A stretch of 64,000 nucleotides of DNA, taken from Ceratothoa steindachneri. Its lineage: Eukaryota > Arthropoda > Malacostraca > Isopoda > Cymothoidae. Below the pieces are notes generated by a model. It ran no database searches. It was not told where the DNA came from and saw only the letters and a list, made by a program, of their open reading frames with translations. Location of the stretch: contig OZ018318.1 in assembly GCA_963969495.1 (NCBI GenBank), positions 97,307,413 through 97,371,412 on the forward strand, written 5' to 3'. Numbering within the stretch: the stretch's first letter is position 1; each line of letters opens with the position of its first letter. The position numbers were made by a program, and so were the translations under genes. Shown here piece by piece: positions 36,368 through 46,265 of this stretch.

Positions 36368-37168
36368 ATGGCTCCTCCTACTCTCAGGAAGGCAGACAAA
36401 GAAAAAAATACTCCAATTACAAGAGGAACAACCGAATTAAACGAACCAGTTAATTTTAATGAACTGCAGACCCATATTTCCTCATCTACGCTATCAGTTG
36501 ATGCCAAAGACATTATGAACGTTCTCTTTAAGTTTTTTGAATCATCTTTTGCCAAACAAGAACAAAAAATCATCTCTCTCGAAAAATCTAACGAAGAAAT
36601 GAGATCAAAAATCGAAAAATTAGAAGAAAAGGTTGATTCTTCCGACGCTTATGAAAGACGAGATACGATTATATTCTCCGGCAATATACCTGAAGCTACC
36701 AATAATGAAAACTGCAGCAATATCATCCGCAAACTTATTAAAGATAACTGCCACATACAAATGCAAGAAGCTGACATCTCTGTTGCTCATCGTCTAGGTC
36801 CCAAACCAAAAGTACAAGGTCCCGACAAAAGAAACATAATTGTGAAGTTGCGCAGAAGTGATCTGAAGCGTGATATCTTCTCAGCATGCAAAGAATTCAA
36901 ACCTTCATTCTTTGTAAACGAACAACTGACTCCAAATCGCAACAAAATCTTTTTCGTCCTCCGCCAAGCTAAAAAGAAATTCTCCACAAAGATCGCCGGC
37001 TGTACTACCAGAGATGGATTCATCAACGTCTTCCTGCCATCACCCTCTGGTCGCCGTGATCTACGTATAGTTATCAATACCCGAGCTGCCCTCCAAAAAT
37101 TTCTGTCGGAACACCTCAATTCGACGCTCGCAGACTTTAATGGTGAGAATCTCTGGAACGATCAGTAA
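36368..37168 (+). CDS. LINE ORF1 protein, coiled coil plus RRM-like domain
   Basis: A 266-residue nucleic-acid-binding protein that would coat the element's RNA. Residues 1-50 are a polar leader. Residues 56-92 form a heptad-rich, charged coiled coil (QEQKIISLEKSNEEM then KIEKLEEKV) expected to trimerise. Residues 94-110 (AYERRDTIIFSGNIPE) open an RRM-like fold like that of L1-type ORF1 proteins, with HRLG at 141-144, RNIIVKL at 155-161 and QLTPNR at 186-191. The basic C-terminal part (about 195-245) resembles the C-terminal domain of the same proteins. There are no CCHC knuckles, unlike the jockey-type copies nearby. The start is the first ATG of the open frame. It is probably translated from the same RNA as ORF2. 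Length and layout look complete. Confidence 0.85.
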   Translation: MAPPTLRKADKEKNTPITRGTTELNEPVNFNELQTHISSSTLSVDAKDIMNVLFKFFESSFAKQEQKIISLEKSNEEMRSKIEKLEEKVDSSDAYERRDTIIFSGNIPEATNNENCSNIIRKLIKDNCHIQMQEADISVAHRLGPKPKVQGPDKRNIIVKLRRSDLKRDIFSACKEFKPSFFVNEQLTPNRNKIFFVLRQAKKKFSTKIAGCTTRDGFINVFLPSPSGRRDLRIVINTRAALQKFLSEHLNSTLADFNGENLWNDQ

Positions 37169-37382
37169 TAATACATTCGGCGATATTACTGTTTTAGATG
37201 AAAAAAAAACAAAAACAAACAAGCCATATTTTGACCTAGCATTCACTTACTTTTATTTCAATTGTATTTAATACTTTATTCATTTTTCTCTTATTAAAGT
37301 TATCATAAAAACAGTATTTTAACTGTTCATAGATATTTTATACGTAATTTCAATTTGTAACCTTTAATTTTTAAATTCCTTT

Positions 37383-40379
37383 ATGTTTGAACAACTCGAT
37401 CACTTCAATAATATCGATCCAGACATAAACCATTTTGATGAATTATATCCAAATTTTAAAGAAAATAACGTAAGAAACCAATACTACGATTGTGATAAAT
37501 TTAACACTACATTTTCATTTGAAAAAACAGACCTGTCCATTTTAAATCTTAACATTCGATCTTTGCACGCAAACTTTGAGGAATTTTCAATATTTTTGTC
37601 AACACTTAATTATAAATTTTCCGTTTTGGCATTCACCGAGAGCTGGCTAACAAATAATAATAAACACCTTATCAGTGTCCCAAACTATAGCTCTTTTCAT
37701 TCACTACGCGACGTAAACAAGATAGGGGGAGGTATAAGCGTGTATATATCTGACAGACTCAATACTAAAAAAGTTGATGAAATTAGTATTTCCTATAACT
37801 ATATAGAAACTTTATTTATTGAAGTAAAATCAAATGGTAAAACGATAATCATTGGAACCGTATATAGGCCCCCTTCTGGTGACCCAAAGATGTTTATAGA
37901 TAAGATTACTGAATTAATCAATTACTTCAATGTTACAAACTATGACGACATAATAATTACAGGAGATTTTAACTTCGATCTATTAAACTTTGAAAACCAC
38001 GCATCAACTCAGTCCTTCCTCAATACTTTTTATTCTCATTCCTTACTTCCAATTATAACAAAACCGACAAGAATAACCCAAAACTCAGCAACACTAATTG
38101 ACAATATTTTCAGAGTTCACCCCGAAAATTACTCTTCCGGTATTCTCCTTTGTGACATATCGGACCATCTTCCTATATTCATGATCCAAAAGTCTTTTTT
38201 CAACTCGAACAATATTCATCAAAACCGTACAATAACCTACCGCATAATTAACGAAAATACCTTATCAAACTTCTATAACTATGTTCTAAATCAGAATCTA
38301 TATGAAATTTCCTATATAAATGACATCGATTCTGCTACCGAAGAGTTAATTTCAAGGCTAGACGATGCTTTTAAACTTAATTGTCCTCTAAAATCTAAAA
38401 CCATGTCATATAAACACAAAACAAAACCTTGGATAACAAACGCAATTATAAATAACATCAAAAAACGTCAAAAATACTTTTCTCTTTATAAACTTAGTCA
38501 AATTCCAGAACATACATATAAAAATTTTCGGAATCAAGTTACTAACCAAATTAAAATAGCCAAGAAAAATTATTACCATGAACGATTTAATCAAACGAAA
38601 AACAATATAAAACAAACTTGGAAATTAATCAATTCTGTGATAAAACCTGAAATTACTAAAGGAACAAACCAAATTAAACAAATTATCATTGACGGTAAAC
38701 CAGTTGATGACAATAAGAAAAAAGCGAATGAATTCAATAAATTTTTTGTCAACGTAGGTAAAAAAATCTCAGACTCCTGCAAAATAGTCGATAAATCTTT
38801 TCTTTCGTATTTTAATGAGATTAATGTACCAAATTCCTTGTTCTTTTCTCCTGTAAGCGTAGCCGATATAAAAAAAATCATTAGTTCACTAAAAAATAAA
38901 AAATCGGGTATTAATTCAATCTCCACTAAAATTTTAAAATACATCTCCGATATAGTTGCTCCAATTTTAGCATCAATAATCAATAAATCATTTACGCAGG
39001 GTATATTCCCATGTGTATTAAAAGTTGCTCGAGTAACACCGTTACCTAAGGCCGGAGACCTCACAAACGTCAGCAATTACCGCCCTATTTCATGTCTTAC
39101 AATGTTCAGTAAAATATTTGAAAAGATAGCATTCAATAAACTTTATAAATTTCTGGAATCTAATTCACTGTTGTATAAACACCAATATGGTTTTAGACGT
39201 CAGAAATCAACGATTCACGCGATAATTAACCACCTTCAATATTTATATGATAACATTGAAAAGGGCCACATTGTATTCTCAATTTTTCTCGATTTTAAAA
39301 AAGCTTTCGATTGTGTCAACCATAATATTCTACTGTCAAAATTAGCTATGTACGGAATTAGAGGCAACTGTCAAAATTGGTTCAAATCATATTTAACTGA
39401 AAGAAAGCAATTTGTCTCCGTCAATGGTCATGACTCATCCCACCTTAATATTACAACTGGGGTCCCACAAGGCTCCGTGCTAGGGCCACTATTATTTTTA
39501 ATCTATATTAATGATATTGTTAAATCATCTTCTCTGTTTAAATTTATATTATTCGCGGATGATAGTGCCTTATCAACTCCCTTGCCATATGACAAACCGA
39601 GCAACATTGCATCTACAATAAATAAAGAACTCGAAAATGTCTTCAGGTGGCTAAATGTTAATAAACTATCAATAAATGTAGATAAAACCAAATATATTCT
39701 TTTCTCTTACAAAAAATCTATTGAATTGCCCCATATTAAAATGGGCGACGGAATAATTTATGAAACTACTCATATCAAATTCCTAGGCATGTTTATTGAC
39801 AAAAATCTGAGTTTTAAACAACATATTACGCATATCTCAACAAAACTATCAAAATCGATTGGAATATTATATAAATTGAATAAGTTTCTTCCTAAATCTA
39901 TTCTTCACTCTTTATATATGACAATGGTGCAACCTTACTTGACATACGGCATAGAGAGTTGGTATGGAAAATATCAAAATTATCTCAATAAATTAGTCAT
40001 ATTACAGAAAAAAGCAATTCGAGCCATCCATCAACTTCACTACAATGAGCACACTAATCGTTATTTTAAGGAATCCAGAATTCTAAAATTAAATGATCTC
40101 TTTGTTTTTCAAACATCCTTATTCCTTTACAAAACAATAAAGTGTTCCTATAATAGCTATATATTTAATATGTTACAAACAGCTGATAATATCCATAATC
40201 ACCAAACCCGCAATAGAACAAAATTTATTTCACCCTTGTGTTCAAAATCAAAATCTCAATGTAGCTTTCTGTACAAATCTATCAAAATATGGAATGGCTT
40301 GGACGACAATATCAAATCCCAAACCAATTTAGCTCAATTCAAAAAAGCTCTTAAAAACAATATAATTTCGGCTTACTAA
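37383..40379 (+). CDS. LINE ORF2 protein: apurinic-type endonuclease and reverse transcriptase
   Basis: A 998-residue protein for target-primed reverse transcription. Endonuclease (about 50-270): LNIRS with N57, TESWL with E86, TVYRPPSGDP, GDFNFD with D195, TLIDNIF, and SDH with D261 and H262. Reverse transcriptase (about 500-770): VTPLPKAG near 550, NYRPIS, YGFRRQKSTIHAI, FLDFKKAFD with motif A D637, GVPQGSVLGPLLF from 693, and FADD at 724-727 with the catalytic aspartate pair. A C-terminal region follows with SIGILYKLNKFLP, TYGIESWYG and KIWNGL near the end. All expected catalytic residues are present and there is no internal stop, so the enzyme may be active. It begins 214 bp after ORF1; how ORF2 is translated (reinitiation or otherwise) is not visible. 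No RNase H domain is seen. Confidence 0.93.
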   Translation: MFEQLDHFNNIDPDINHFDELYPNFKENNVRNQYYDCDKFNTTFSFEKTDLSILNLNIRSLHANFEEFSIFLSTLNYKFSVLAFTESWLTNNNKHLISVPNYSSFHSLRDVNKIGGGISVYISDRLNTKKVDEISISYNYIETLFIEVKSNGKTIIIGTVYRPPSGDPKMFIDKITELINYFNVTNYDDIIITGDFNFDLLNFENHASTQSFLNTFYSHSLLPIITKPTRITQNSATLIDNIFRVHPENYSSGILLCDISDHLPIFMIQKSFFNSNNIHQNRTITYRIINENTLSNFYNYVLNQNLYEISYINDIDSATEELISRLDDAFKLNCPLKSKTMSYKHKTKPWITNAIINNIKKRQKYFSLYKLSQIPEHTYKNFRNQVTNQIKIAKKNYYHERFNQTKNNIKQTWKLINSVIKPEITKGTNQIKQIIIDGKPVDDNKKKANEFNKFFVNVGKKISDSCKIVDKSFLSYFNEINVPNSLFFSPVSVADIKKIISSLKNKKSGINSISTKILKYISDIVAPILASIINKSFTQGIFPCVLKVARVTPLPKAGDLTNVSNYRPISCLTMFSKIFEKIAFNKLYKFLESNSLLYKHQYGFRRQKSTIHAIINHLQYLYDNIEKGHIVFSIFLDFKKAFDCVNHNILLSKLAMYGIRGNCQNWFKSYLTERKQFVSVNGHDSSHLNITTGVPQGSVLGPLLFLIYINDIVKSSSLFKFILFADDSALSTPLPYDKPSNIASTINKELENVFRWLNVNKLSINVDKTKYILFSYKKSIELPHIKMGDGIIYETTHIKFLGMFIDKNLSFKQHITHISTKLSKSIGILYKLNKFLPKSILHSLYMTMVQPYLTYGIESWYGKYQNYLNKLVILQKKAIRAIHQLHYNEHTNRYFKESRILKLNDLFVFQTSLFLYKTIKCSYNSYIFNMLQTADNIHNHQTRNRTKFISPLCSKSKSQCSFLYKSIKIWNGLDDNIKSQTNLAQFKKALKNNIISAY

Positions 40380-40821
40380 ATTTCTATTCAGCTTTTGTTA
40401 TTGTGTATTTATTTGTTGCCGTACAATGTTATACTGTGTACTACTACTTTGATTTATACATTATAAATATGTTATTATTTATATAAGACTGTTGACTATG
40501 TTAACTACATACCTCTTGAAAGAATCGCTGTAAATAAAATAGTTTTTAATTTATCTCTAAATTTCAATTATATAATTATTCGTTATTTGCAATCATTACA
40601 ATGGTTAGGTTCTCAAATGAATATTAAGTTGTTTATATTTGTATAAACATGAAGGGATTTCTAGTCTTTATAATTTTATGCTTAGTCTTAAGTTTCTGCC
40701 CTAAAAGTCACTGACTTATTTTGGGCCCATAAATAATCCTGTATGTATAAGTACTTATAGTAACTTGGCATTAAGATCTAAAATGTAATATGTTTTTACT
40801 GTACATTGGATTAGTATGGAA

Positions 40822-40852
<31 letters not shown>

Positions 40853-40854
40853 AT
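40380..40854 (+). repeat. LINE 3' untranslated region and (AAAT)n end
   Basis: Non-coding tail of the intact LINE. Eight or so AAAT units run from 40,821 to 40,854 and then give way to TTGATAATGCTG flank. A likely polyadenylation-type AATAAA occurs within the repeat. I could not find a convincing target-site duplication upstream. Confidence 0.7.
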
Positions 40855-41320
40855 TGATAATGCTGTGTAACAAAATTTAACTTTTATCTTGTCCCTGGGT
40901 TATTTCCTCATTGTTTGTGGCTCTATTAAATAAAAAAGTCAACTTTAATACCAAAACTTTACTCTTGTAAAAGGACATTGATTTTTTATATTAAACAATT
41001 TATGGTAAATAACATTATTTGGACGTAAATAGTAAAAATATATCAAAAGTTTCAAGAGTTATGATTTGTGAGTTATGGTACAAACATGTTATATTGTAAT
41101 TAAAAAGTAATACAGTAGTAATAGCTATTATTTCCCTTAAGTTTTGTTTTTTGCGACCTCGACAGCAATGGCAGCTTCTTACATTCCACATATATTCACC
41201 ACTAATTTGGTGAAAATCAAACTGTAGAGCTTTCTAGACTTTCAAGAATTTTTTATATGTTTGAAGAACTTCTAGAACATTCTGGCAACGTAGATGACTG
41301 TATAAATACAAAGAATGTCT
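40855..41320. other. no feature recognised
   Basis: AT-rich DNA between the LINE and the foldback element. Confidence 0.5.
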
Positions 41321-41520
41321 AATTACCACGATGCTCATCAACAAAGGTACCATCTTCAACCCCCCAAAAGGTTGATTCAAGAAGCTTTTTGAATAATGAA
41401 GTGTAGGTTTTTATCTAGTGAGAGTCAAAACAACCTACACTTCGTTATTCAAAAGGCTTCTTGAACAGACTTTTTGGGGGGTTGAGGATAGTAGCTCTGG
41501 CGATGAGCGTAGTGGTCATT
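41321..41520. mobile_element. 200-bp foldback element (MITE-like)
   Basis: A near-perfect long hairpin. The left arm starts AATTACCACGATGCTCATC and passes through CTTCAACCCCCCAAAAGG, TTCAAGAAGCTTTTTGAATA and ATGAAGTGTAGGTTTT. The right arm repeats these blocks in reverse complement, ending GATGAGCGTAGTGGTCATT. The loop is about 15-20 bases around TATCTAGTGAGAGTC. The arms are about 90 bases with few mismatches. No coding capacity. It lies about 240 bp upstream of the piggyBac relic, but I cannot show that the two share ends. Confidence 0.8.
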
Positions 41521-41713
41521 TTAGCGAAGAGTGCTTAATGACAGAGGCTCAAATCCAACCACATTATTCATTTTCATATAACGGTAATTCTTAAGCTTCA
41601 ATGGTGCACGTAATCATTTCCTTAACGTTTGTCAGAGTTGTGTTACCAGTTTTCATTTCTTTGGTCCTTAAAAATAAATTTATTAAATATCACGGTGTCA
41701 TTTGATTTTTGAT

Positions 41714-41734
41714 CATATATATATATATATATAT
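41714..41734. repeat. (AT)n microsatellite
   Basis: About ten AT dinucleotides just upstream of the piggyBac start codon. Confidence 0.9.
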
Positions 41735-41763
41735 GGGATTTTCATTTTTCAGCACCCAATAAT

Positions 41764-43500
41764 AATGGATGGATCCCGTCCTAGAGAGCCCCACAAGGCT
41801 TAGGGGGTCGGAAAATTAGCAGCTCGATCGACTCCGATCGATACATCAAGTACAAATTCCTATGCCAGCGTTACCGATTCAGAATTCAAGCAATCATTGG
41901 AAAGATTAGTTTTATATTCATCTTCAACTTCATCTAATTCAGAAGCATCAGCTAAAAAGCAATATTCAGCAAATTTGTCCCAAACTTCCACAAAATGTAA
42001 TGTACTTTGGACACATTCAGGTAAGCCCGATACCTTCACTGAATTCAATTGAACGTCGGGTCCAACGAATTTGATGAAAAATCTTCAAGATAGAAGCCCT
42101 TTCATTTACTTTAGCATCTTGTTTCCTAATGAAATTTTGGAGAACATTGCCTTTCAAACAAACCTGTACTGCCAGCAGTCTGGTAATATGTATTACTATT
42201 AACTACGTCTGAGCTGAAGGCATTTTTTGCTATTAATATAACAATGAGTATAAAGCCATATCCTTACTACCGCGAACATTGGAGGTCAAACCCACTATTT
42301 TATGACCCATAAACAAGTAAACTAATGCCAGTGAACAGATTCGGATGGATTCTCTCACACCTTTGTCTAAATGACAATTCTTCGATGCTTTTCCGTAATT
42401 CTCCTGCTCATGATAAGCTTTACAGAATCCGTCCATTTATAGATATGGTACAAGAAATCCTTAAGTCATGCTTACTGCCCAGTGAGTTTGTGGCTATAGA
42501 TGAATCAATGATCAAGTTTAAAGGGCGAAGCAGTCTAAAGCAATACTTACCCCAAAAGCCTATCCAGAGAGGGTCCAAGTTTGGATGCTGGCAGAAAAAA
42601 ATTGTTATGCAATAAAGTTTGATATTTACACTGGTAAAACTAAAAGTAAAATTGAGATAAATCTGGGTAATACTGCAGCAAAAAACTAATGAATGATTTA
42701 CAAAGAGGTATTCACAAAGTATACTTTGATAACTACTTCACAAGCTCTGATCTAATGAGGATTTTAAGGAAGTGAAAATTCGAGCATGTGGTACTGTCAA
42801 CATTAGTCGCAGAAACCTGCCCAAATTCAAAGAAGAAAGTCTAATGAAACGAGATGAACACGAATGGTTTATCAGCAATGACGGAATTACTGCTCTCAAA
42901 TGGGAAGATAAAAGGGCAGTACATATACTCTCAAACTTTGAAGATCCAAATAGCACAAAAAATGTGACTCAAGGAGGAAAAGATGACAGAAAGATTGTGG
43001 TAGCATGCACTGAGGCTGTATGTGATTATAATTTTAACAAGAACTGCGTTGATAAATTTGATCAAATGAAGAGAACTATGCAATTGATCGTAAAAGTCAT
43101 AAGTGTTGGCTTAGATTATTTTTTCACCTCTTTGATTTGTGGATTATTAATGCATACATCCTTCATAACTTGACCTCAGGAGATAGCATGAGCTTAAACC
43201 GTTCCGTATAAGGATTGCTGAAGGGCTTGCTGCTGTCAGAAATGTATCACTAGGAAAGGTAGATATACCTCAGATTCAAATAAAAAAAACGGAAGAGGTC
43301 AGTTCCCGATAAAATACGGAAGATATGATCGGATCATCATCCCGTTTGACCGGAAGGAAGACGAAGATGTTCGAAGAGCAGCAACAAACACATACAAGTA
43401 AAAACCAACTGCTGGAAGGGCTCTGAGTGTAATGTAGCTGTGTGATTAGGCAAAATGAAACATGTTTTCAGCAGTATCACGCCAAGTAGTGAAGTGGGAT
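41764..43500 (+). pseudogene. piggyBac-type transposase, broken
   Basis: A DNA transposase of the piggyBac family, which excises and inserts at TTAA. ATG at 41,764 opens a Ser/Thr-rich leader with one in-frame TAG at 41,800. After frame changes come a TSELKAFFAI block (about 42,205), KPYPYYREHW and MPVNRFGWILSHLCLNDN (from 42,325). YDKLYRIRP is represented by HDKLYRIRPFIDM, then FVAIDESMIKFKGRSSLKQY with the first catalytic Asp (about 42,500). Next come KVYFDNYFTSSDLM with the second Asp (about 42,727) and ACGTVNISRRNLP, GITALKWEDKRAVHILSNF and CVDKFDQMK with the third (about 43,050). A cysteine-containing C-terminal remnant (CFQQYHAK) follows near 43,460. All three catalytic aspartates survive, but stops and at least three frameshifts break the gene. 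Flanking TTAA and terminal repeats were not identified. Confidence 0.88.
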
Positions 43501-43777
43501 AAATTTTAATCCAGAAGGAATTCCAATCTAACTGTCACAAATTACACACTAGGAGATATTTTGAAAACTATGTTTTTCATTTAATAAGCAAAAATTTTTT
43601 AAAGCATTTTTACATTTCCACTACTAATTTTTATTTTTGTTTAAAAAAAAAGTGCACATCCTGTGATAATTTGAAAATAAAACTCTTGTGCAATTAGCGC
43701 ATTTTTTATTTTCATTTTCTGTGTGTGAAAGAGTTACTACAAGAGAGAAAAGGTACTCTGTATAAAGTTTTGCTAAA

Positions 43778-45080
43778 ATGTCTGAGGCCTACAAGGCATA
43801 TTTCGGCCTGCCAGTCAGAGATCAAGACAAACCTTGGGCACCTCATTTCACCTGCGAGATCTGCCAAATAACTCTAGAAGGTAATATACATATATATATA
43901 CTCGTAAATATAATGAGTTTTTTATTTGGATACTGGCTTTTTTAACATTTCTAATGACACTAAGTAAAAAGTGTTTGTATATTTATACTTCTGTTTTCAT
44001 TTAGCTTTTTTACAGGATGGTACAAAGGAGAAAAGAGAGCTATGAATTTATCAATCCCAAGAATTTGGAGGGAACCAACTGACCACGCAAGCAATTGTTT
44101 CTTCTTCATAGTGAACACTTCCAAACGTCGAGCAGGCAAAAATGCATCTTTTATTATGTACCCAGACCTTCAGTCATCTATTTTGCCAGTGCCACACAGT
44201 TCTGAGCTCCACATACCCACTCCAAAAAGAGAGCAGGAGTTTTTAGAAAGGAAAAGCAGTTCAAAAGAGGATGAAGTCCATGATCCAGATTACTGAGGTA
44301 CAAGTGAGGAGAGAAACCTTTATTACCCTAACCAAAAAGAACTCAACGAGCTTTTTACTTCGAGACTAAAGCAGTGGGATTTCAAGTTTTTTCCACAAAA
44401 AGATGAGCTTTTCTTTGGTCACAACGCGACTGGTCTGTCTGAGGCAATCGGAATCACCTGCAACCACAACGACGGCTCTTCCAGGAACTACAAAGTAGTG
44501 CTGCTTCATAACGGGAACATTTATACATCTCTTACTCTTGCTACTCGGTCCAGCTCAAAGAGGATTGCAGCAGTGTCAGGATCTTGCAAGATGCATTGAA
44601 ATATGAAGAATATGGTTAGGGGGTTATCGGAGACTTCAAAATGGTGGCCTTCTTGATGGGTCTCCGAGGCGGCTTTACCAAGTTTTCTCGTTATCTTTAC
44701 CTTTGGGACAGCAGGGACACCGTACCACACTATTATCAGCGGGATTAGCCACAAGATTTCTTTCCTAAGCTATCTGCGGCAAAGGTGGAAGCCGGTGCTT
44801 CGTCGGTCCACAAATAAAAAAGATCATGGGGTGCATGGAGTTTCCTGGGAAGCACACTAGGACAAAAAAAGCAGCGTGGCACACCTTTATCGTATATTCC
44901 TGACCTTCATCTTGATAAATTTGAGGATAACATTGGAGCGTACTCGGAGGAGCATGGCGAGTGCTTTCTCCAAGATATACTGGACTCTGAACACCGCTAT
45001 CAAGGACCGTACATTAAAAATCTGATTGGGGACTATATTTGAGAGCTGATTTGGGAAAGTAATTTACAGTATAAGCGTAA
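43778..45080 (+). pseudogene. unnamed multi-copy arthropod gene family member, intron-bearing, broken
   Basis: Exon 1 (ATG at 43,778) encodes AYKAYFGLPVRDQDKPWAPH then CEIC. A GT-AG intron (43,881-44,015) joins it in phase to GWYKGEKRAMNLSIPRIWRE, HASNCFFF and LPVPHSSELHIP. The frame meets TGA at 44,294-44,296 and continues as LNELFTSRLKQWDF, GLSEAIGI and YKVVLLHNGN. It then shifts frame at about 44,530-44,600 to GVIGDFKMVAFLMGLRGGFT, LYLWDSRDTVPHYYQRD, NIGAYSEEHGECFLQDIL and HRYQGPYIKNLIGDYI, ending near 45,060. I know this block order from a large, unannotated, high-copy family in arthropods and cnidarians; its function is unknown to me and it is probably transposon-linked. A middle section of the family appears deleted around 44,800. 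Confidence 0.65.
43881..44015 (+). other. predicted intron
   Basis: Donor GAAG|GTAATA and acceptor TTTTTACAG|GATGG. Removing these 135 bases joins LE-G-WYKG in frame (phase 1). The pyrimidine-rich TTTCATTTAGCTTTTTTACAG end supports it. Confidence 0.7.
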
Positions 45081-46089
45081 ATGACGAAAAAAACTCATTT
45101 CTAATCATTTAATTGTCTCAAATATGTAATTCTAGAGTAAATAAATGCTATATTTGTATCTTGTCATTTTTTTGTACTCTATGCAAAAATATGTTCAAAT
45201 TCGCCAATTTCTTCCAGAGGGAAGAGGTAAATTTCATATAAATATCATTATCATGGACACAGAGGCGAAGTTTGACATAAATAAAAGTGTTTTTTCATGT
45301 ATTCTAGACACAAGCAATTAGAAAATAACAGATGCCACCCAAAGACAAAAATCTTAGTACACAATGTAATTATAATCAAAATTCAACCCAATTGAATTAG
45401 CGGCTCTAAATGACTCTTAGAGGTCAGTTGAAATCAAGGCTGAGATATCAGCAAAAAAAGTGATATATTTTGACTTCTTTGTAAACTAGGAACGATCATA
45501 GTAGATGATAATAAATGGATTTGGGCAAAATTAAGACACCATTATAATAGGCTAGCACATTAGTTGATTGCAATAAGGGCGACTAACAAGGAATTTAGAT
45601 AGCAAATTCATACCTTATCCTCTAACACTTTATATATTTTTTAGTTTATTCGATTGGATATATTTACTTGCTTTGTGCCTATAAACTACGCTACACAGAT
45701 TCATCAAAAGCGTTGGGAGGTATTTAACATTTCTATATTAACGCCATATCACTGATGCATGCACTGATAATTGTTTCACAAAATTAAAGAACAGAAGAAT
45801 TGAACAAAATTTGATTTAAATGATAAAGTTAATTGTATAACCGATAGATAAGGGTAATGAAATCACTGTGTTAGATGTAAGTTACTGAAAATAGCTATGA
45901 TGCATAAACCTTTCACTTTAAACTTGATAATTTCGGTCACATTAGGTCGCTGTGTTTGAAGAAAAATTTATATGTTTTTTTGATAGCTAATGTCAAGGCT
46001 TCCAGAATGATGTTTATATTCGTAAAAACTTGGTAAAAATTAATCAAATAATTCTCGTTAATCCATTCAGAGCTCAGTGACTTTTTAAA
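45081..46089. other. no feature recognised
   Basis: AT-rich, stop-dense on both strands. Confidence 0.5.
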
Positions 46090-46265
46090 CTCTTGCAGCT
46101 TATTTTGTGTCTATTTCAAACCAATCAGTGGGTGGGGAGAAGAGTGGGACGGGTCCATTATGACGGTCACGGTTTTGGCTTTAAATAGATACTGGGAATT
46201 TGTCGTTCTTAGCCTTCGCCTCCAACTTTATTCAATAAAATAAAATCTCTCCCGTTATCCTATGG
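46090..46265 (+). promoter_or_regulatory. LTR-like promoter and polyadenylation layout, tentative
   Basis: Within about 150 bp the plus strand shows a CCAATCAG box (about 46,120), G-rich blocks, TTTAAATAGA as a TATA-like box (about 46,180), a C-rich CTTCGCCTCCAACTTTATTC stretch and AATAAAATAAAA (about 46,235), followed by a change in composition. This spacing is what a retrotransposon LTR or a gene promoter would show, but no gag/pol, primer-binding site or second LTR is recognised nearby. Confidence 0.25.

Larger units (their letters stand above)
36050..40854 (+). mobile_element. intact two-ORF non-LTR retrotransposon (CR1/L2/jockey group)
   Basis: An apparently complete LINE: a leader of uncertain start (somewhere in 35,900-36,300), ORF1 at 36,368-37,168, a 214-bp gap, ORF2 at 37,383-40,379, a 3' untranslated region of about 440 bp and a terminal (AAAT)n run at 40,821-40,854. 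Both ORFs are uninterrupted and every catalytic motif is present, in contrast to all other LINE copies in this window. Ending in a short tandem repeat instead of poly(A) is usual for CR1- and L2-type elements. The RT signatures (GVPQGSVLGPLLF, FADDS) fit the broad CR1/L2/jockey group; I cannot place the clade more finely without a phylogeny. Confidence 0.88.

Noticed and set aside
40821..40866. Target-site duplication for the intact LINE
   Set aside because: I compared TTGATAATGCTG after the tail with 35,900-36,300 and found only partial resemblances, so no duplication is claimed.
44521..44754. 77-codon minus-strand open frame
   Set aside because: It is the antisense shadow of the broken unnamed-family gene, which reads convincingly on the plus strand.
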